The notes: a model not told the origin generated them from the letters alone. Shown: positions 35,318 to 44,261, numbered from the stretch's first letter. The stretch is 56,033 nucleotides of DNA from Candidatus Kuenenia stuttgartensis (GCA_945861465.1 CAMAVB010000014.1:1-56033); one strand, 5' to 3'. Numbers and translations are program-made.

Positions 35318-37712
35318 TCCTGTGCGTGGATCGAGAAATCTCAAGAAACTCCCACACGGGAATTCTGCTTCAAACGGCGTCAAAAAAGAGCCAGTTGAGG
35401 TCGGCATTTCGCACCCAAAAAAAACTAGTGTTAGGTCGGAATTCGACCCGGAGACAATGATTCAGTACCCGCCTGTATTCCCGACAGCCGGCTCGCCAGT
35501 TCCATTGCATCCTTCGACTCCGCAGACTCAGCAGTTCGATCGGAAAGTGTTGATTGCTGCACTTCGTCGCCGCTGGTTCCTTGCGACAACATTGGGAATT
35601 ATCGTGGCAGCGATCGCGGCTGGGGCAACGTATCAGCTGTTACCAGAGGCACCTTATACGGCGTTTGCAGAACTGCATGTGAAATCCAAGCCTGAGATCA
35701 TCCTGTTCGACACGGTGGAGGCGGACTCAGATTTCAATACATACAAACAAACGCAAATGCGGTTGGTGATCAGCCCGTTTGTGCTGGCAGCTGCATTGCG
35801 GAATCCTGAGGTTGGAAATCTTTCGAGCGTGACGGCCGAATCCTATCCGATTCAATGGTTGGAAAAAGAAGTTAAAGTTACGAATCCGGCTTCAGAGTTC
35901 ATCCGGATCGCATTATCCGGTGACCACGCTGAGGAACTGCATAAGCTGGTGAGCGCCATAAGCACTGCCTATATGGAGGAAGTTGTTAATTCCGATTTGG
36001 CAAAGCGCAATGAAAAGAAATCACAGCTGGAGACGATCTTTCGAGAAATGGAAGATCGCATGCAGAAAAAGAAAGCCGCTGTGAAGCGACTGGCAGAGGC
36101 GTTGAATACGGGAGATTCGGAGGCGTTGACACTGAAGCAACAGCTGGCTGTCGAGTATTACGGCCAGCTGCGTAAAGAGCATACTCAGGTGCGATTTGAC
36201 CTGATGCGGTTGCGGATCCAGATGGAAGCACGCAAATCGTCTGCGGTTAACGAAACTCAGATTGAGATCCCTGACGCAGTAGTCGATGCCAGAATCGCAA
36301 GGGATCCTGAGATCCAAAAGCTATACAATGATCATGCCGTGGCGGAAGAACTCGTGCGGCAGACGCAGGATCGTGTCAAAGGCGACGATCATAAGTTGTT
36401 GGTTCAGGTTCGCGAGAGACTGACGCGATCACAAACAAATCTTGACCTCGCCCGTGAAAAGCTGCGCCCGACCATTACCGAGGAACTGAATCAATCACTT
36501 CACGCACAGTCCGAGTTCTCAGAAAAGGGGCTGGAGCGGGAGATCGAGCTTCTCACCGCCGAAGAAAAACAACTTGCGTCTGAACTTGAGAGCCAGAAAC
36601 TCGAATCGCGGCAGATCGGGATTTCCTCGTTCGAATTGGAATCCTTGAATAAGGAAGTCGCGCAAATGGACGCAGTCGCGGTAGCCGTCTCGGAAGAGAT
36701 CGAGAAACTCAATATCGAACTCCAGACCCAGGCTCGAATCAAGCTGCATCGTCCTTCCGAAGTCCCGACTCAACGTGACCTGAGCTTCAAAAACAAACTT
36801 ACGGCATTGGCAGCGTTAGGCGGTTTTGGACTTGTTGTCGGGGGATTGGTGTGGCTTGAGGTGCTGATTCATCGGATCAGTTCCACACACCAAGTGGTGG
36901 ATGGTCTCGGCCTTCGCATTCTGGGGTCTTTGCCAATCATGCCGAGCTGGATGAGGAATGGAACGTCAGCAAAGACCGCAGACAACAAGCAAAAGGCGAA
37001 ACGAGCGGTAATTAGCAGCGTCTGGACAGAGTCGATCGATGCAGCTCGGACGGTACTCCTCCGCGATGCGTCTCAGGAATCGAAGAACTCGGTCATGATC
37101 GCCAGTGCCGTGAGCGGCGAAGGCAAGACAACGATGAGTTGCCATCTTGCGATCAGTTTTGCGCGAGGAGCCAGGCGCACGCTGCTCATCGACTCGGATA
37201 TGCGTCGGCCGAGTGTTCATAAGGTTTTTAACATTCCACTCGGTCCGGGCTTCTGCGACTTGTTGCGTGGCGATGCCGAAATTGATGATGTGATTCAGCA
37301 AATCGAAAGTCAGGAGGGCCTGTTTGTGATTCCTGCTGGCAAGATTAATCAGGCGACACTGCGAGCGCTTGCTCAGAACGCACAGGGAGCGATCATCGAA
37401 AAGCTAAAGACCATGTTCGATTTCTTGATCATCGATTCGGCCCCGATCCTGCCGGTGAATGATTCGCTGTTGATCGCTCAGAACGTGGATTCAGTTTTGT
37501 TCTCAATTCGACGTGATATCAGCTGTTATGGAAAGGTGCAGTCAGCTTATCAGCGCCTGTCGATGCTTGGCGTCCCTGTCGTCGGTGCGGTTGTCACCGG
37601 ACTCGACGAAACATCCTATGGCTATTATCGCTATGCCAGTCGATATAGCTACGGTTACGGGTACGGAGCCCAGGGATACAACACTCCATCCCCCGACATG
37701 GTCCAAAAGTAA
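35295..37712 (+). CDS. Wzz-type chain-length determinant/BY-kinase polysaccharide tyrosine autokinase
   Basis: 805 residues; ATG 35304 is an alternative start. A cytoplasmic N-terminal tail of about 90 residues precedes TM1 at about 93-115. A Wzz periplasmic domain with a long coiled coil follows (about 120-500), then TM2 at about 502-525. The cytoplasmic P-loop kinase has Walker A S-G-E-G-K-T-T at about 607, Walker A' L-L-I-D-S-D-M-R-R-P at about 631 and Walker B F-L-I-I-D-S-A-P at about 710. The C-terminus has nine tyrosines within about 23 residues, the autophosphorylation cluster. It controls polymer length and export with Wzx/Wzy-like partners. The start lies inside the exosortase gene, so translation is probably coupled. 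Confidence 0.93.
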   Translation: MLVMRQPSPVRGSRNLKKLPHGNSASNGVKKEPVEVGISHPKKTSVRSEFDPETMIQYPPVFPTAGSPVPLHPSTPQTQQFDRKVLIAALRRRWFLATTLGIIVAAIAAGATYQLLPEAPYTAFAELHVKSKPEIILFDTVEADSDFNTYKQTQMRLVISPFVLAAALRNPEVGNLSSVTAESYPIQWLEKEVKVTNPASEFIRIALSGDHAEELHKLVSAISTAYMEEVVNSDLAKRNEKKSQLETIFREMEDRMQKKKAAVKRLAEALNTGDSEALTLKQQLAVEYYGQLRKEHTQVRFDLMRLRIQMEARKSSAVNETQIEIPDAVVDARIARDPEIQKLYNDHAVAEELVRQTQDRVKGDDHKLLVQVRERLTRSQTNLDLAREKLRPTITEELNQSLHAQSEFSEKGLEREIELLTAEEKQLASELESQKLESRQIGISSFELESLNKEVAQMDAVAVAVSEEIEKLNIELQTQARIKLHRPSEVPTQRDLSFKNKLTALAALGGFGLVVGGLVWLEVLIHRISSTHQVVDGLGLRILGSLPIMPSWMRNGTSAKTADNKQKAKRAVISSVWTESIDAARTVLLRDASQESKNSVMIASAVSGEGKTTMSCHLAISFARGARRTLLIDSDMRRPSVHKVFNIPLGPGFCDLLRGDAEIDDVIQQIESQEGLFVIPAGKINQATLRALAQNAQGAIIEKLKTMFDFLIIDSAPILPVNDSLLIAQNVDSVLFSIRRDISCYGKVQSAYQRLSMLGVPVVGAVVTGLDETSYGYYRYASRYSYGYGYGAQGYNTPSPDMVQK

Positions 37713-37727
37713 AAGCGAAATCCTGCA

Positions 37728-38462
37728 GTGGGCGATCGTCAATTGAACACACATCCCATCAATCCGGACAAAACGCGAATGCGATCTCTTCCGCTGCTCG
37801 TCGTGTGCCTAATCGTCGTTGGATCTGGTGTCATTCACGGGCTGATCATTGATCGTTGGGGGTCATCCGGCGACTTGGGTCGAGCGGTCGCCAGCCTCCA
37901 ACAAATTCCGAATGAATTCGGAGACTGGAAAAGTCAGGAACCCACGACTTCAGCGAGAGAACCGATTTCAGCGAAAGAACTTGAGGTCGGTGAAATTGAT
38001 GGGTATCTCGCACGCATTTACACGAATCCGGCAAACGGAAGTACCGTGAACTTAATGATTGTTTGCGGTCGCCCCGGACCAATTTCTGTTCACACGCCGG
38101 ATATTTGTTTCAAGGGAGCTGGCTTCGAGATTGTGAAGCAGTATCAGCGGCACCAGATCGCATCAACTCAGGACAACTCCGAAACTGCCGAAGCGTTTTT
38201 CGCAGACTTTACCAAACCCGTAAATGCGGGAGAACAGAATCTGCGAGTTTTCTGGATGTGGTCTGACGGCATCCAGTTCTTCGGGCCCGATAATCCCCGA
38301 ATCGCTTTTGCAGGCAAGGATTTCCTTTACAAGATCTATCTGACACGGGCTATCGAACGTGTTGGTGACCCGCCGGAAACTGATCAGTGTGTTTCTTTTT
38401 TTAAGCTCGCCATGCCGATTCTTCAGCGCTCACTTTTTTCGGAACAGAAGCCAAAGATCTGA
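37728..38462 (+). CDS. Exosortase-associated EpsI family protein
   Basis: 244 residues from GTG 37728; ATG 37779 is an alternative that starts right at the membrane anchor L-P-L-L-V-V-C-L-I-V-V-G. The EpsI family blocks are V-H-T-P-D-I-C-F-K-G-A-G-F, with conserved His, Pro and Cys, and L-R-V-F-W-M-W-S-D-G. It follows the autokinase after 15 bp, in the usual gene order of exosortase-EPS loci, where EpsI is often adjacent or fused to the exosortase. It is a predicted periplasmic protein of unknown biochemical function that supports EPS/sortase activity. Confidence 0.88.
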   Translation: MGDRQLNTHPINPDKTRMRSLPLLVVCLIVVGSGVIHGLIIDRWGSSGDLGRAVASLQQIPNEFGDWKSQEPTTSAREPISAKELEVGEIDGYLARIYTNPANGSTVNLMIVCGRPGPISVHTPDICFKGAGFEIVKQYQRHQIASTQDNSETAEAFFADFTKPVNAGEQNLRVFWMWSDGIQFFGPDNPRIAFAGKDFLYKIYLTRAIERVGDPPETDQCVSFFKLAMPILQRSLFSEQKPKI

Positions 38463-38538
38463 CAAGCGGCTTGAAAGAGGGAGCAACGACCAATTGGCCT
38501 CCAGATTCAACCGCCAATTCGTTGTCTTCACAATGTGC

Positions 38539-38665
38539 TAAGGCGAGCGGCAGAAATGAATTTACCGGTACGACGGACTTCCAGTCCGTCGCATGGTGCT
38601 ACTCGACGGACTGGAAGTCCGTCGTACAAATTGCGAATGGTAAGTTCTATCCTGCCGCTCGCCTA
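38539..38665. repeat. 127-bp inverted-repeat element, copy 2
   Basis: Same orientation and sequence as 7654-7780 with one substitution (GCGAATGG instead of GCGGATGG). The surrounding sequence is unrelated, which points to recent movement or conversion. It separates epsI-like from the sugar transferase gene. Confidence 0.92.
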
Positions 38666-38742
38666 ATGACCCATGCATCGTGCAGTTCGAAGCCACCGTG
38701 CGATATTTGAACAACTCCAGGAAATGTTGACAAAGGCAGGAA

Positions 38743-39549
38743 ATGTCGATCGAAACACAAATCCCCAATTTTGTGCATGAACGTTATTCACGCGTCGCGG
38801 CAAGTTCGGATCTTGCTGTCGTACCAGAGGAGTTTTTTGCACCGAAATTTCGCTGGTACTCAGGGATTCGCCCTGGAATCGACGTTTTGTTAGGGCTGCT
38901 ACTGCTGATTTGTCTGTCACCAGTGATCGTTGGTGGTGCCGTCGCTGTGAAACTCACATCGCGGGGACCGGCATTCTACTGCCAGACACGCCTCGGCAAG
39001 AAAGGCCGCAAGTTTACCATCGTCAAACTTCGCACAATGGTACACAACGCGGAGGCGCTCACCGGGCCGGTGTGGGCAACCTTAAATGATCCGCGGACAA
39101 CACGATTGGGTCGGTTTCTTAGGAACACTCATATTGACGAATTTCCGCAACTGTTCAACGTCGTCACTGGCCAGATGGGCCTGATTGGACCGCGGCCTGA
39201 ACGACCTGAGATTGCCACGTCGCTGGAATGGGACATACCGCACTTCCGGCAGCGGTTACAAGTGCGTCCGGGAATCACTGGACTGTCTCAACTCGTGCTC
39301 CCCGCTGATTCAGACATCGAAGATGTTCGAAAGAAGTTTTTGAGCGATATCTATTACATCCGGAATATGAATCCCTTGCTTGATGCTCAAGTGAGCTTTT
39401 ACACACTGGCGTATCTGCTGAGCGCGTCCTGGCACGGAGTACGGCATTTCGCCTCGCTTCCATGCTTCGTCCGCATCGAACACAAAATTGCTTCAGAGTT
39501 CGGTACTGAAACGGTGCAGGAGCTTTGTGGAAGCAACAAGGGCCAATGA
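38743..39549 (+). CDS. Undecaprenyl-phosphate sugar phosphotransferase (initiating transferase)
   Basis: 268 residues of the bacterial sugar transferase family (PF02397 type). A single membrane-embedded hydrophobic helix runs G-I-D-V-L-L-G-L-L-L-L-I-C-L-S-P-V. The catalytic core has Q-T-R-L-G-K-K-G, K-L-R-T-M, H-I-D-E-F-P-Q-L and G-L-I-G-P-R-P-E, and R-P-G-I-T-G-L-S-Q near the end. It lacks the N-terminal multi-span region of WcaJ/WbaP, so it is the short PglC-like form with a C-terminal extension. It transfers the first sugar phosphate onto undecaprenyl phosphate at the cytoplasmic face. It is the first biosynthetic enzyme of the locus. Confidence 0.93.
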   Translation: MSIETQIPNFVHERYSRVAASSDLAVVPEEFFAPKFRWYSGIRPGIDVLLGLLLLICLSPVIVGGAVAVKLTSRGPAFYCQTRLGKKGRKFTIVKLRTMVHNAEALTGPVWATLNDPRTTRLGRFLRNTHIDEFPQLFNVVTGQMGLIGPRPERPEIATSLEWDIPHFRQRLQVRPGITGLSQLVLPADSDIEDVRKKFLSDIYYIRNMNPLLDAQVSFYTLAYLLSASWHGVRHFASLPCFVRIEHKIASEFGTETVQELCGSNKGQ

Positions 39550-39593
39550 CAGCCTGTATCGGTCGAACCATGCCTTCGAGCGGCTCTACGTAG

Positions 39594-39833
39594 GTCCGCC
39601 GCTACGTCGGCGGACATCTGTCGCTTTTCGAGAATCTTCTCACCAAGGTCAATCTCTTAGCGCTTGCAGAAAAAACGTTTGCCCAGCGCACGATCGGCTG
39701 GATCGACAATGGTGGGATTCTGATCCGCAGTTGGCGTGAGGTTGGTCGCAGGATTCTATTCGACGAATTGAAACTTCTCGTCGAATTGACAGACGAACCG
39801 GATATTCTCGGCACAGTAAGGGCTGGGGGGTAG
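39594..39833 (+). pseudogene. Start-less coding-like fragment, unrecognised
   Basis: After a TAG at 39591 the frame is open for about 79 codons to a TAG at 39831, without a usable start. Its composition is protein-like (L-L-A-L-A-E-K-T-F-A-Q-R, G-W-I-D-N-G-G-I-L-I-R-S-W, D-E-L-K-L-L-V-E-L). A GTCCGCCG/CGGCGGAC hairpin lies at its left end. I do not recognise the family. It is probably a gene relic left between the sugar transferase and the repeat block at 39838. Confidence 0.35.
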
Positions 39834-39837
39834 ATAA

Positions 39838-39927
39838 CAGTCTGGTTTTGTTCAGGCCCGAAAATTACGCGGTAAAGAAGTTGAGTCGCATTGGAGTTGT
39901 TGAATTGTCCTGCCCCGTAATCTTCTT
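39838..39927. repeat. Uninterrupted copy of the AAGAAGATTACGGGG / GCCTGAACAAAACC repeat
   Basis: This holds the reverse complement of both 20-base end blocks found at 6037-6056 and 6209-6228, with a 50-bp spacer. The remainder of the gap up to 40101 shows nothing I can name. Confidence 0.75.
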
Positions 39928-40101
39928 CCTATAAATTCCGATTCCGCTCGTGTACCCTGCTGCGTCCGAGGCACAGGTGAAATATTAAGTGATTGGTTGC
40001 ATCAACTGATTCCGCCGTTTTAACTCCGACAGATATTATTGCGGCGTTTCCAAGCCAGCAGTTCAAGCAATTGAACTCCAGACCTCTGAATCCTGAAAAA
40101 C

Positions 40102-41451
40102 ATGGGATTGCTCTTTACAAATCTGCTCACGTATGGCGGATCATTAGCATCGCTGTTCAATCCGTTTGTCGGGTTGCTGATCTATATCTGTTTTGCGATT
40201 ATTAAACCCGAATTGCTCTGGTACTGGTCTGTTCCGGCGGGAAATTACAGTCGAATCATCGCGATTTCGCTTTTGATAGGCTGGGCGGCAAGGGGTTTCG
40301 GAAACTGGAATTTTGGCGCTGGTCGTGCAGTCCTGCTCTTGTTGTTAGCTTTCTACGGTTGGGCGATGCTGAGCGGGCTCGCAAGTCCTGACACAGTATC
40401 AGCGCTGTCTTTTGTGGAGGAAAAGGGAAAGGTAGTCTTGCCCTGCCTCGTGGCCATGACGATCTGCAGCAGTTTCACGCAGCTCAAAGCACTGGCATGG
40501 ACGATTGTCGGCAGCCACGGTTTCATGGCATACGAATTCAACCTCAGCTATTTCCAGGGCTTTAATCGGCTTGAAGTGGTGGGGCTCGGCGGTGGCCTAG
40601 ACAACAATTGTACGGCCATCGGCTTGGTCACGGTCGTTGGCGTCTCTTTTTTTTTGGGGTTATCGGAACAAAAATGGTGGCGGAAGTTGCTGGCTTGGCT
40701 CATTTCGGCCCTGATTAGTCACGCGATCTTTTTCTCGATGTCGCGGGGAGCGATGGTGGGGCTTTGCATCGTTGGTGCGTCCTGTTTCTTGCTGATGCCA
40801 AAGCAGCCGAAGCATTATTTGTTGTTACTGGTCGCCGTTGCCATTGCTCTGCGAATGGCTGGACCTTCAGTTCGGGCGGAGTTCTTCAGTTCATTTGAAG
40901 CCAAAGAAGAAAAAGGCGGCGCTCCAGACAGCCGTGTTTATCTATGGGCTGCGTGTATCGACCTGATGAAGAAAGAGCCGATTTTGGGAGTGGGTGCCGG
41001 GCAATTCCGAAATCGTGCGCCTGAATATGGTCTGCCAGATATGATGGCGCACTCATTGTGGTTGCAACTCGGGGCAGAAATCGGAGTTCCCGGCTTAGTG
41101 TTTCTGTTTCTATTCTATCTGCTCGCAATGTGGCGACTTTGGAGAGCGAAGCCATCGTTTGCAGCAATGGCCAACGGTGACAGTTTTGTGCAGTTTCTGC
41201 CGAGTATGGTGATCTCCGGTCTCATTGGATTTGTGATCTCCGCGCAGTTCGTATCGCTGGATGGGTTAGAAGTCCCCTATTACCTCGCCATCCTTGGAGC
41301 TGCGGCCTTAAAGCTCCAGTCGCAGGTGCTGGCAAGTCTGCCTGCTCCATGGTCCGGACAGATGGCATATCAACAAAGTGCATATGACCCGGGGCTCTAC
41401 CGCGGCGTGACCCACCTGTCGTATTCTTCGTGGGTAAGGCCCAGCAGCTGA
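40102..41451 (+). CDS. O-antigen ligase/polymerase-like (Wzy_C superfamily) membrane protein
   Basis: 449 residues with roughly 11-12 hydrophobic spans. It resembles the putative O-glycosylation ligases of exosortase loci, starting M-G-L-L-F-T-N-L-L-T-Y and continuing F-A-I-I-K-P-E-L-L-W. The Wzy_C region shows S-M-S-R-G-A-M-V-G-L and, in the large periplasmic loop, D-S-R-V-Y-L-W-A-A with G-V-G-A-G-Q-F-R and H-S-L-W-L-Q-L-G-A-E-I-G. The Arg and His residues in such loops are functionally important in ligases. It either polymerises repeat units or attaches glycan to an acceptor; sequence alone does not separate these. Confidence 0.87.
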   Translation: MGLLFTNLLTYGGSLASLFNPFVGLLIYICFAIIKPELLWYWSVPAGNYSRIIAISLLIGWAARGFGNWNFGAGRAVLLLLLAFYGWAMLSGLASPDTVSALSFVEEKGKVVLPCLVAMTICSSFTQLKALAWTIVGSHGFMAYEFNLSYFQGFNRLEVVGLGGGLDNNCTAIGLVTVVGVSFFLGLSEQKWWRKLLAWLISALISHAIFFSMSRGAMVGLCIVGASCFLLMPKQPKHYLLLLVAVAIALRMAGPSVRAEFFSSFEAKEEKGGAPDSRVYLWAACIDLMKKEPILGVGAGQFRNRAPEYGLPDMMAHSLWLQLGAEIGVPGLVFLFLFYLLAMWRLWRAKPSFAAMANGDSFVQFLPSMVISGLIGFVISAQFVSLDGLEVPYYLAILGAAALKLQSQVLASLPAPWSGQMAYQQSAYDPGLYRGVTHLSYSSWVRPSS

Positions 41452-41486
41452 TGAACACAACCGGAAGTTCATGGTTTGACAGACCT

Positions 41487-41628
41487 CTAGTGCCTCGTCA
41501 AGCCAACGAATTAGGGTTGAACTGTAGGCCGGACCAAGCGGAGCGCCGTTCCGGCAGGTCGGCCAATTGCCCGAACTGCGCTTCGCTTGGTCCGGCCTAC
41601 CCGAAATCAAGTCTTGACGAAGCACTAG
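41487..41628. repeat. CTAGTGCCTCGTCAAG inverted-repeat element
   Basis: The outer arms CTAGTGCCTCGTCAAG and CTTGACGAAGCACTAG enclose inner arms TAGGCCGGACCAAGCGGAGC and CTTCGCTTGGTCCGGCCTA. It directly abuts the next element. Confidence 0.85.
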
Positions 41629-41633
41629 TGGTC

Positions 41634-41807
41634 TGTTGATTTAATACCAACCCGAAGCGCCAGCGAGGCGGAAAAGGCTGAATTCCTCGCTGGCGCTTCG
41701 GGTTGGTATGACTATGAGCCATAAAAACCACTAAATCAACAGACCGCTAGCGCCTTGCGGCTCACTTAACAACACGTCCCTCAGTCGTGACCCCGCAGAG
41801 TAGAGAT
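41634..41807. repeat. Large nested inverted-repeat element, copy 2 (reverse of 32692-32941)
   Basis: It reads ATACCAACCCGAAGCGCCAG ... TGGCGCTTCGGGTTGGTAT inside TGATTTA/TAAATCA arms, then CTAGCGCCTTGCGGCTCAC and ACAACACGTCCCTCAG. It is the reverse complement of the copy at 32692 except for about 45 bp missing from one arm. The RmlD-like start follows after about 50 bp. Confidence 0.85.
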
Positions 41808-41855
41808 GAGCATTTGACAATCGACATTCATCCACCAGAAACCAGAAATTCCATC

Positions 41856-42740
41856 ATGCATATTGCACTTTTAGGCGCTGGCGGACTTGTGGGCTCCATT
41901 TTCGCGAGCCAGATTCAATCGCGCGGTCATCGGTTGTCAGTCATCAGTCGGCAGGACTGTGACCTGTATGTTCGTGGCGAGCTGTACAAACGACTCGCCG
42001 AAGTCTCGCCTGACATCCTGATCAACTGCGCCGGCTACACTGGCAAGCCAAACGTCGATGCGTGTGAAACCGACAAGGCAAACTGCTTGGCTGGTAATGC
42101 GGTGCTGCCGGGGATGATCGCTGAAGCCTGCGACAAGATCGGAATTGCGTGGGGACATGTCTCTTCAGGCTGCATCTTCACAGGGAAGCGGCTGGATGGT
42201 GCTGGGTTTACCGAACAAGACCCGCCAAATTTTTCGTTCCGACAGAACAACTGCAGCTTCTATTCGGGAACGAAGGCCCTCGGTGAAGAAATTCTCGCGG
42301 ATGTCAGTCGCTGCTATATCTGGCGGCTGCGAATCCCTTTTTCGAACATTGACTCGTCTCGTAATTACCTCAGCAAGCTGCAGCGATACGACACGCTGCT
42401 GGAAGCGGAGAACAGTCTGTCGGAGTTGAATGAATTTGTCGCGGCTGCCTTGGATTGCTTTTCGTTGAACATAGAATTTGGCACCTACAACCTTACCAAT
42501 CCCGGCAGTGTGACCACATCCGAGGTCGTCGCATTGATCCAGGCAGCGGGAGTCTCAAAAAAACAGTTCCAGTTCTTTGACTCGGAAAGCGAATTCATGC
42601 GACTGGCCGCCAAAACCCCACGATCCAATTGCGTCCTCGACAGTTCCAAAGCCCTCACCGCCGGGCTGCGTCTCACACCCGTCCGCGAAGCGCTTCAACG
42701 ATCCCTGGATCAATGGGACCCTCAAACATGCACCGAGTAG
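41856..42740 (+). CDS. dTDP-4-dehydrorhamnose reductase-like SDR (possible epimerase/reductase)
   Basis: About 294 residues from ATG 41856; an upstream frame from 41787 runs into the repeat element. The Rossmann start is L-L-G-A-G-G-L-V-G-S. Y136-x-x-x-K140 is the SDR catalytic pair (F-Y-S-G-T-K-A-L-G-E-E). S-S-G-C-I-F-T-G and G-F-T-E-Q-D-P-P-N-F-S resemble the eukaryotic NRS/ER epimerase/reductase as much as bacterial RmlD. It lies directly before rfbB and rfbA, while no RmlC epimerase is in the locus. It therefore probably makes a dTDP-6-deoxysugar such as dTDP-L-rhamnose, possibly doing the epimerisation as well. Confidence 0.78.
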   Translation: MHIALLGAGGLVGSIFASQIQSRGHRLSVISRQDCDLYVRGELYKRLAEVSPDILINCAGYTGKPNVDACETDKANCLAGNAVLPGMIAEACDKIGIAWGHVSSGCIFTGKRLDGAGFTEQDPPNFSFRQNNCSFYSGTKALGEEILADVSRCYIWRLRIPFSNIDSSRNYLSKLQRYDTLLEAENSLSELNEFVAAALDCFSLNIEFGTYNLTNPGSVTTSEVVALIQAAGVSKKQFQFFDSESEFMRLAAKTPRSNCVLDSSKALTAGLRLTPVREALQRSLDQWDPQTCTE

Positions 42741-42751
42741 CAATCATCCCA

Positions 42752-42799
42752 AAACCTCTAACCTCTAACCTCTAACCTCTAGCCACTAACCTCTAGCCT
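42752..42799. repeat. Heptamer array 1 (AACCTCT units), RmlD-like/rfbB gap
   Basis: AACCTCT is repeated four times, then AGCCACT, AACCTCT and a partial unit, in strict 7-bp period. It ends 8 bp before the rfbB start and occupies most of the 67-bp gap. Confidence 0.9.
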
Positions 42800-42807
42800 T
42801 TCCAGAA

Positions 42808-43860
42808 ATGCAAACTCTCTTACTCACCGGCGGCGCTGGATTCATTGGTGGCTGTTTTGTCCGTCGAGCTGTCGCTGCAGGCCAGTACAAGATCATCAAT
42901 CTCGATGCACTCACGTACGCCGGCAACCTCGATTCGATTCCTGCCGAAGGGCCAAAACACCATTTTGTACACGGCAACATCGGTGACGGGGATCTTGTTT
43001 GCCGGTTGCTGGCAGAGCATAATGTTGATGCCGTCATCAATTTCGCAGCCGAATCGCATGTCGATCGATCCATTGACGGCCCGGGTGCATTCATCGAGAC
43101 GAACATCAATGGCACTTTTCGTTTGCTCAATGCGACACTGCGGCACTGGCAATCACTCGACGAAACGTCGCAGCGACGATTTCGGTTCCTGCATGTTTCG
43201 ACCGACGAGGTGTATGGCTCCCTGGGGACTGAAGGATATTTTACCGAAACGACGCCGTACTCACCCAATTCCCCCTATTCAGCATCCAAAGCAGCGTCAG
43301 ATCATCTAGTGCGAGCGTGGCATCATACCTACGGACTTCCCACGCTGATCACCAACTGCTCGAACAATTACGGCCCTTATCAGTTCCCCGAAAAACTGAT
43401 CCCCCTGATGACACTGAATGCCATCGAAGGCAGTCCACTCCCAGTTTATGGCGACGGACTCAACATCCGCGACTGGCTTTTTGTGGAAGACCATTGCGCG
43501 GCCCTGGAAACGGTGCTGGCGCAGGGCCGGGTTGGCGAAACCTATAACGTTGGCGGGGATTGTGAGCAGACCAACATCGAAATCGTGAAGACGATCTGCC
43601 GCACCGTGAACGAAGGTTTGCCGGAATTGAAGCATCGCTGTGAAGGCCTCATCACCCGAGTCAAAGACCGCCCCGGCCACGACCGCCGCTACGCCATCGA
43701 TGCCACAAAAATCAAGACAGAACTGGGCTGGAGACCAGCCACTGATTTCGCCACCGGAATCGCCGCCACCGTTCAGTGGTATATCGACAACCCTGCCTGG
43801 GTCAAACGCGTAACGAGCGGAAAATATCAACGAGAAAGACTCGGAGAAGCTAGATTCTAG
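42808..43860 (+). CDS. rfbB: dTDP-glucose 4,6-dehydratase
   Basis: 350 residues, normal length. It converts dTDP-glucose to dTDP-4-keto-6-deoxyglucose. The NAD-binding T-G-G-A-G-F-I-G is at residues 7-14, followed by [12 protein letters not shown], the active-site block S-T-D-E-V-Y-G, and the Y157-S-A-S-K161 catalytic pair. [16 protein letters not shown] and R-P-G-H-D-R-R-Y are also typical. The last four codons and the stop lie inside the direct repeat GAAGCTAGATTCTAG at 43846-43860, so the extreme C-terminus (E-A-R-F) may derive from repeat sequence. Confidence 0.96.
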   Translation: MQTLLLTGGAGFIGGCFVRRAVAAGQYKIINLDALTYAGNLDSIPAEGPKHHFVHGNIGDGDLVCRLLAEHNVDAVINFAAESHVDRSIDGPGAFIETNINGTFRLLNATLRHWQSLDETSQRRFRFLHVSTDEVYGSLGTEGYFTETTPYSPNSPYSASKAASDHLVRAWHHTYGLPTLITNCSNNYGPYQFPEKLIPLMTLNAIEGSPLPVYGDGLNIRDWLFVEDHCAALETVLAQGRVGETYNVGGDCEQTNIEIVKTICRTVNEGLPELKHRCEGLITRVKDRPGHDRRYAIDATKIKTELGWRPATDFATGIAATVQWYIDNPAWVKRVTSGKYQRERLGEARF

Positions 43861-43925
43861 AGGCTAGAAGCGAGAGTCTAGCAACTCGCAACTCGCCACT
43901 CGGTGCTCGCCACTCGAAGAAAAAA
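43846..43925. repeat. Heptamer array 2 and left direct repeat of the four-helix-bundle module
   Basis: From the rfbB end the sequence runs in 7-mers: GCTAGAT, TCTAGAG, GCTAGAA, GCGAGAG, TCTAGCA, ACTCGCA, ACTCGCC, ACTCGGT, GCTCGCC, ACTCGAA. The word changes midway from CTAGA-like to ACTCGCC-like. GAAGCTAGATTCTAG (43846-43860) recurs as GAAGCTAGATACTAG at 44262-44276. Confidence 0.9.
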
Positions 43926-44261
43926 ATGTCCTTTGAAGACCTTGATGTCTGGAAGCGGTCGGCGAGGCTTTCAGCGACGCTGTATCAACAGACAAAACAA
44001 CTGAAGGATTTTGGCTTTCGTGACCAGCTCACCCGCAGCGGCCTGTCGATTCCCTCAAACATCGCTGAAGGGTTCGAACGGGAGAGCAAAGCCGAAATCG
44101 CCAGATTTCTGACAATCGCCAAAGGTTCTGCAGGCGAATTGATCACCCAGATCGGCATCGAAGCCGAATTCATTGAACGCGAACTTGGCATGAGCTGGGT
44201 CGCCGAACTCAAACAACTGTCAGCCATGATGGCGTCCCTAATCCGCAAACACCGAGTTTAG
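43926..44261 (+). CDS. Four-helix-bundle protein (23S rRNA intervening-sequence/bAvd-related family)
   Basis: 111 residues, all predicted helical. The family opening is S-F-E-D-L-D-V-W-K-R-S-A-R-L, followed by F-G-F-R-D-Q-L-T-R-S-G-L-S-I-P-S-N-I-A-E-G-F-E-R and F-L-T-I-A-K-G-S-A-G-E-L. This family includes proteins encoded in rRNA intervening sequences and the accessory Avd protein of diversity-generating retroelements. Its cellular role is generally unknown, though nucleic-acid binding is likely. No reverse transcriptase is nearby. The gene interrupts the rfbB-rfbA pair, is bounded by heptamer arrays on both sides, and its stop lies inside the right array. Confidence 0.9.
   Translation: MSFEDLDVWKRSARLSATLYQQTKQLKDFGFRDQLTRSGLSIPSNIAEGFERESKAEIARFLTIAKGSAGELITQIGIEAEFIERELGMSWVAELKQLSAMMASLIRKHRV

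Noticed and set aside
43926-44261. Diversity-generating retroelement, suggested by the Avd-like four-helix-bundle protein
   Set aside because: No reverse transcriptase, template repeat or variable-repeat target was found in the surrounding sequence.
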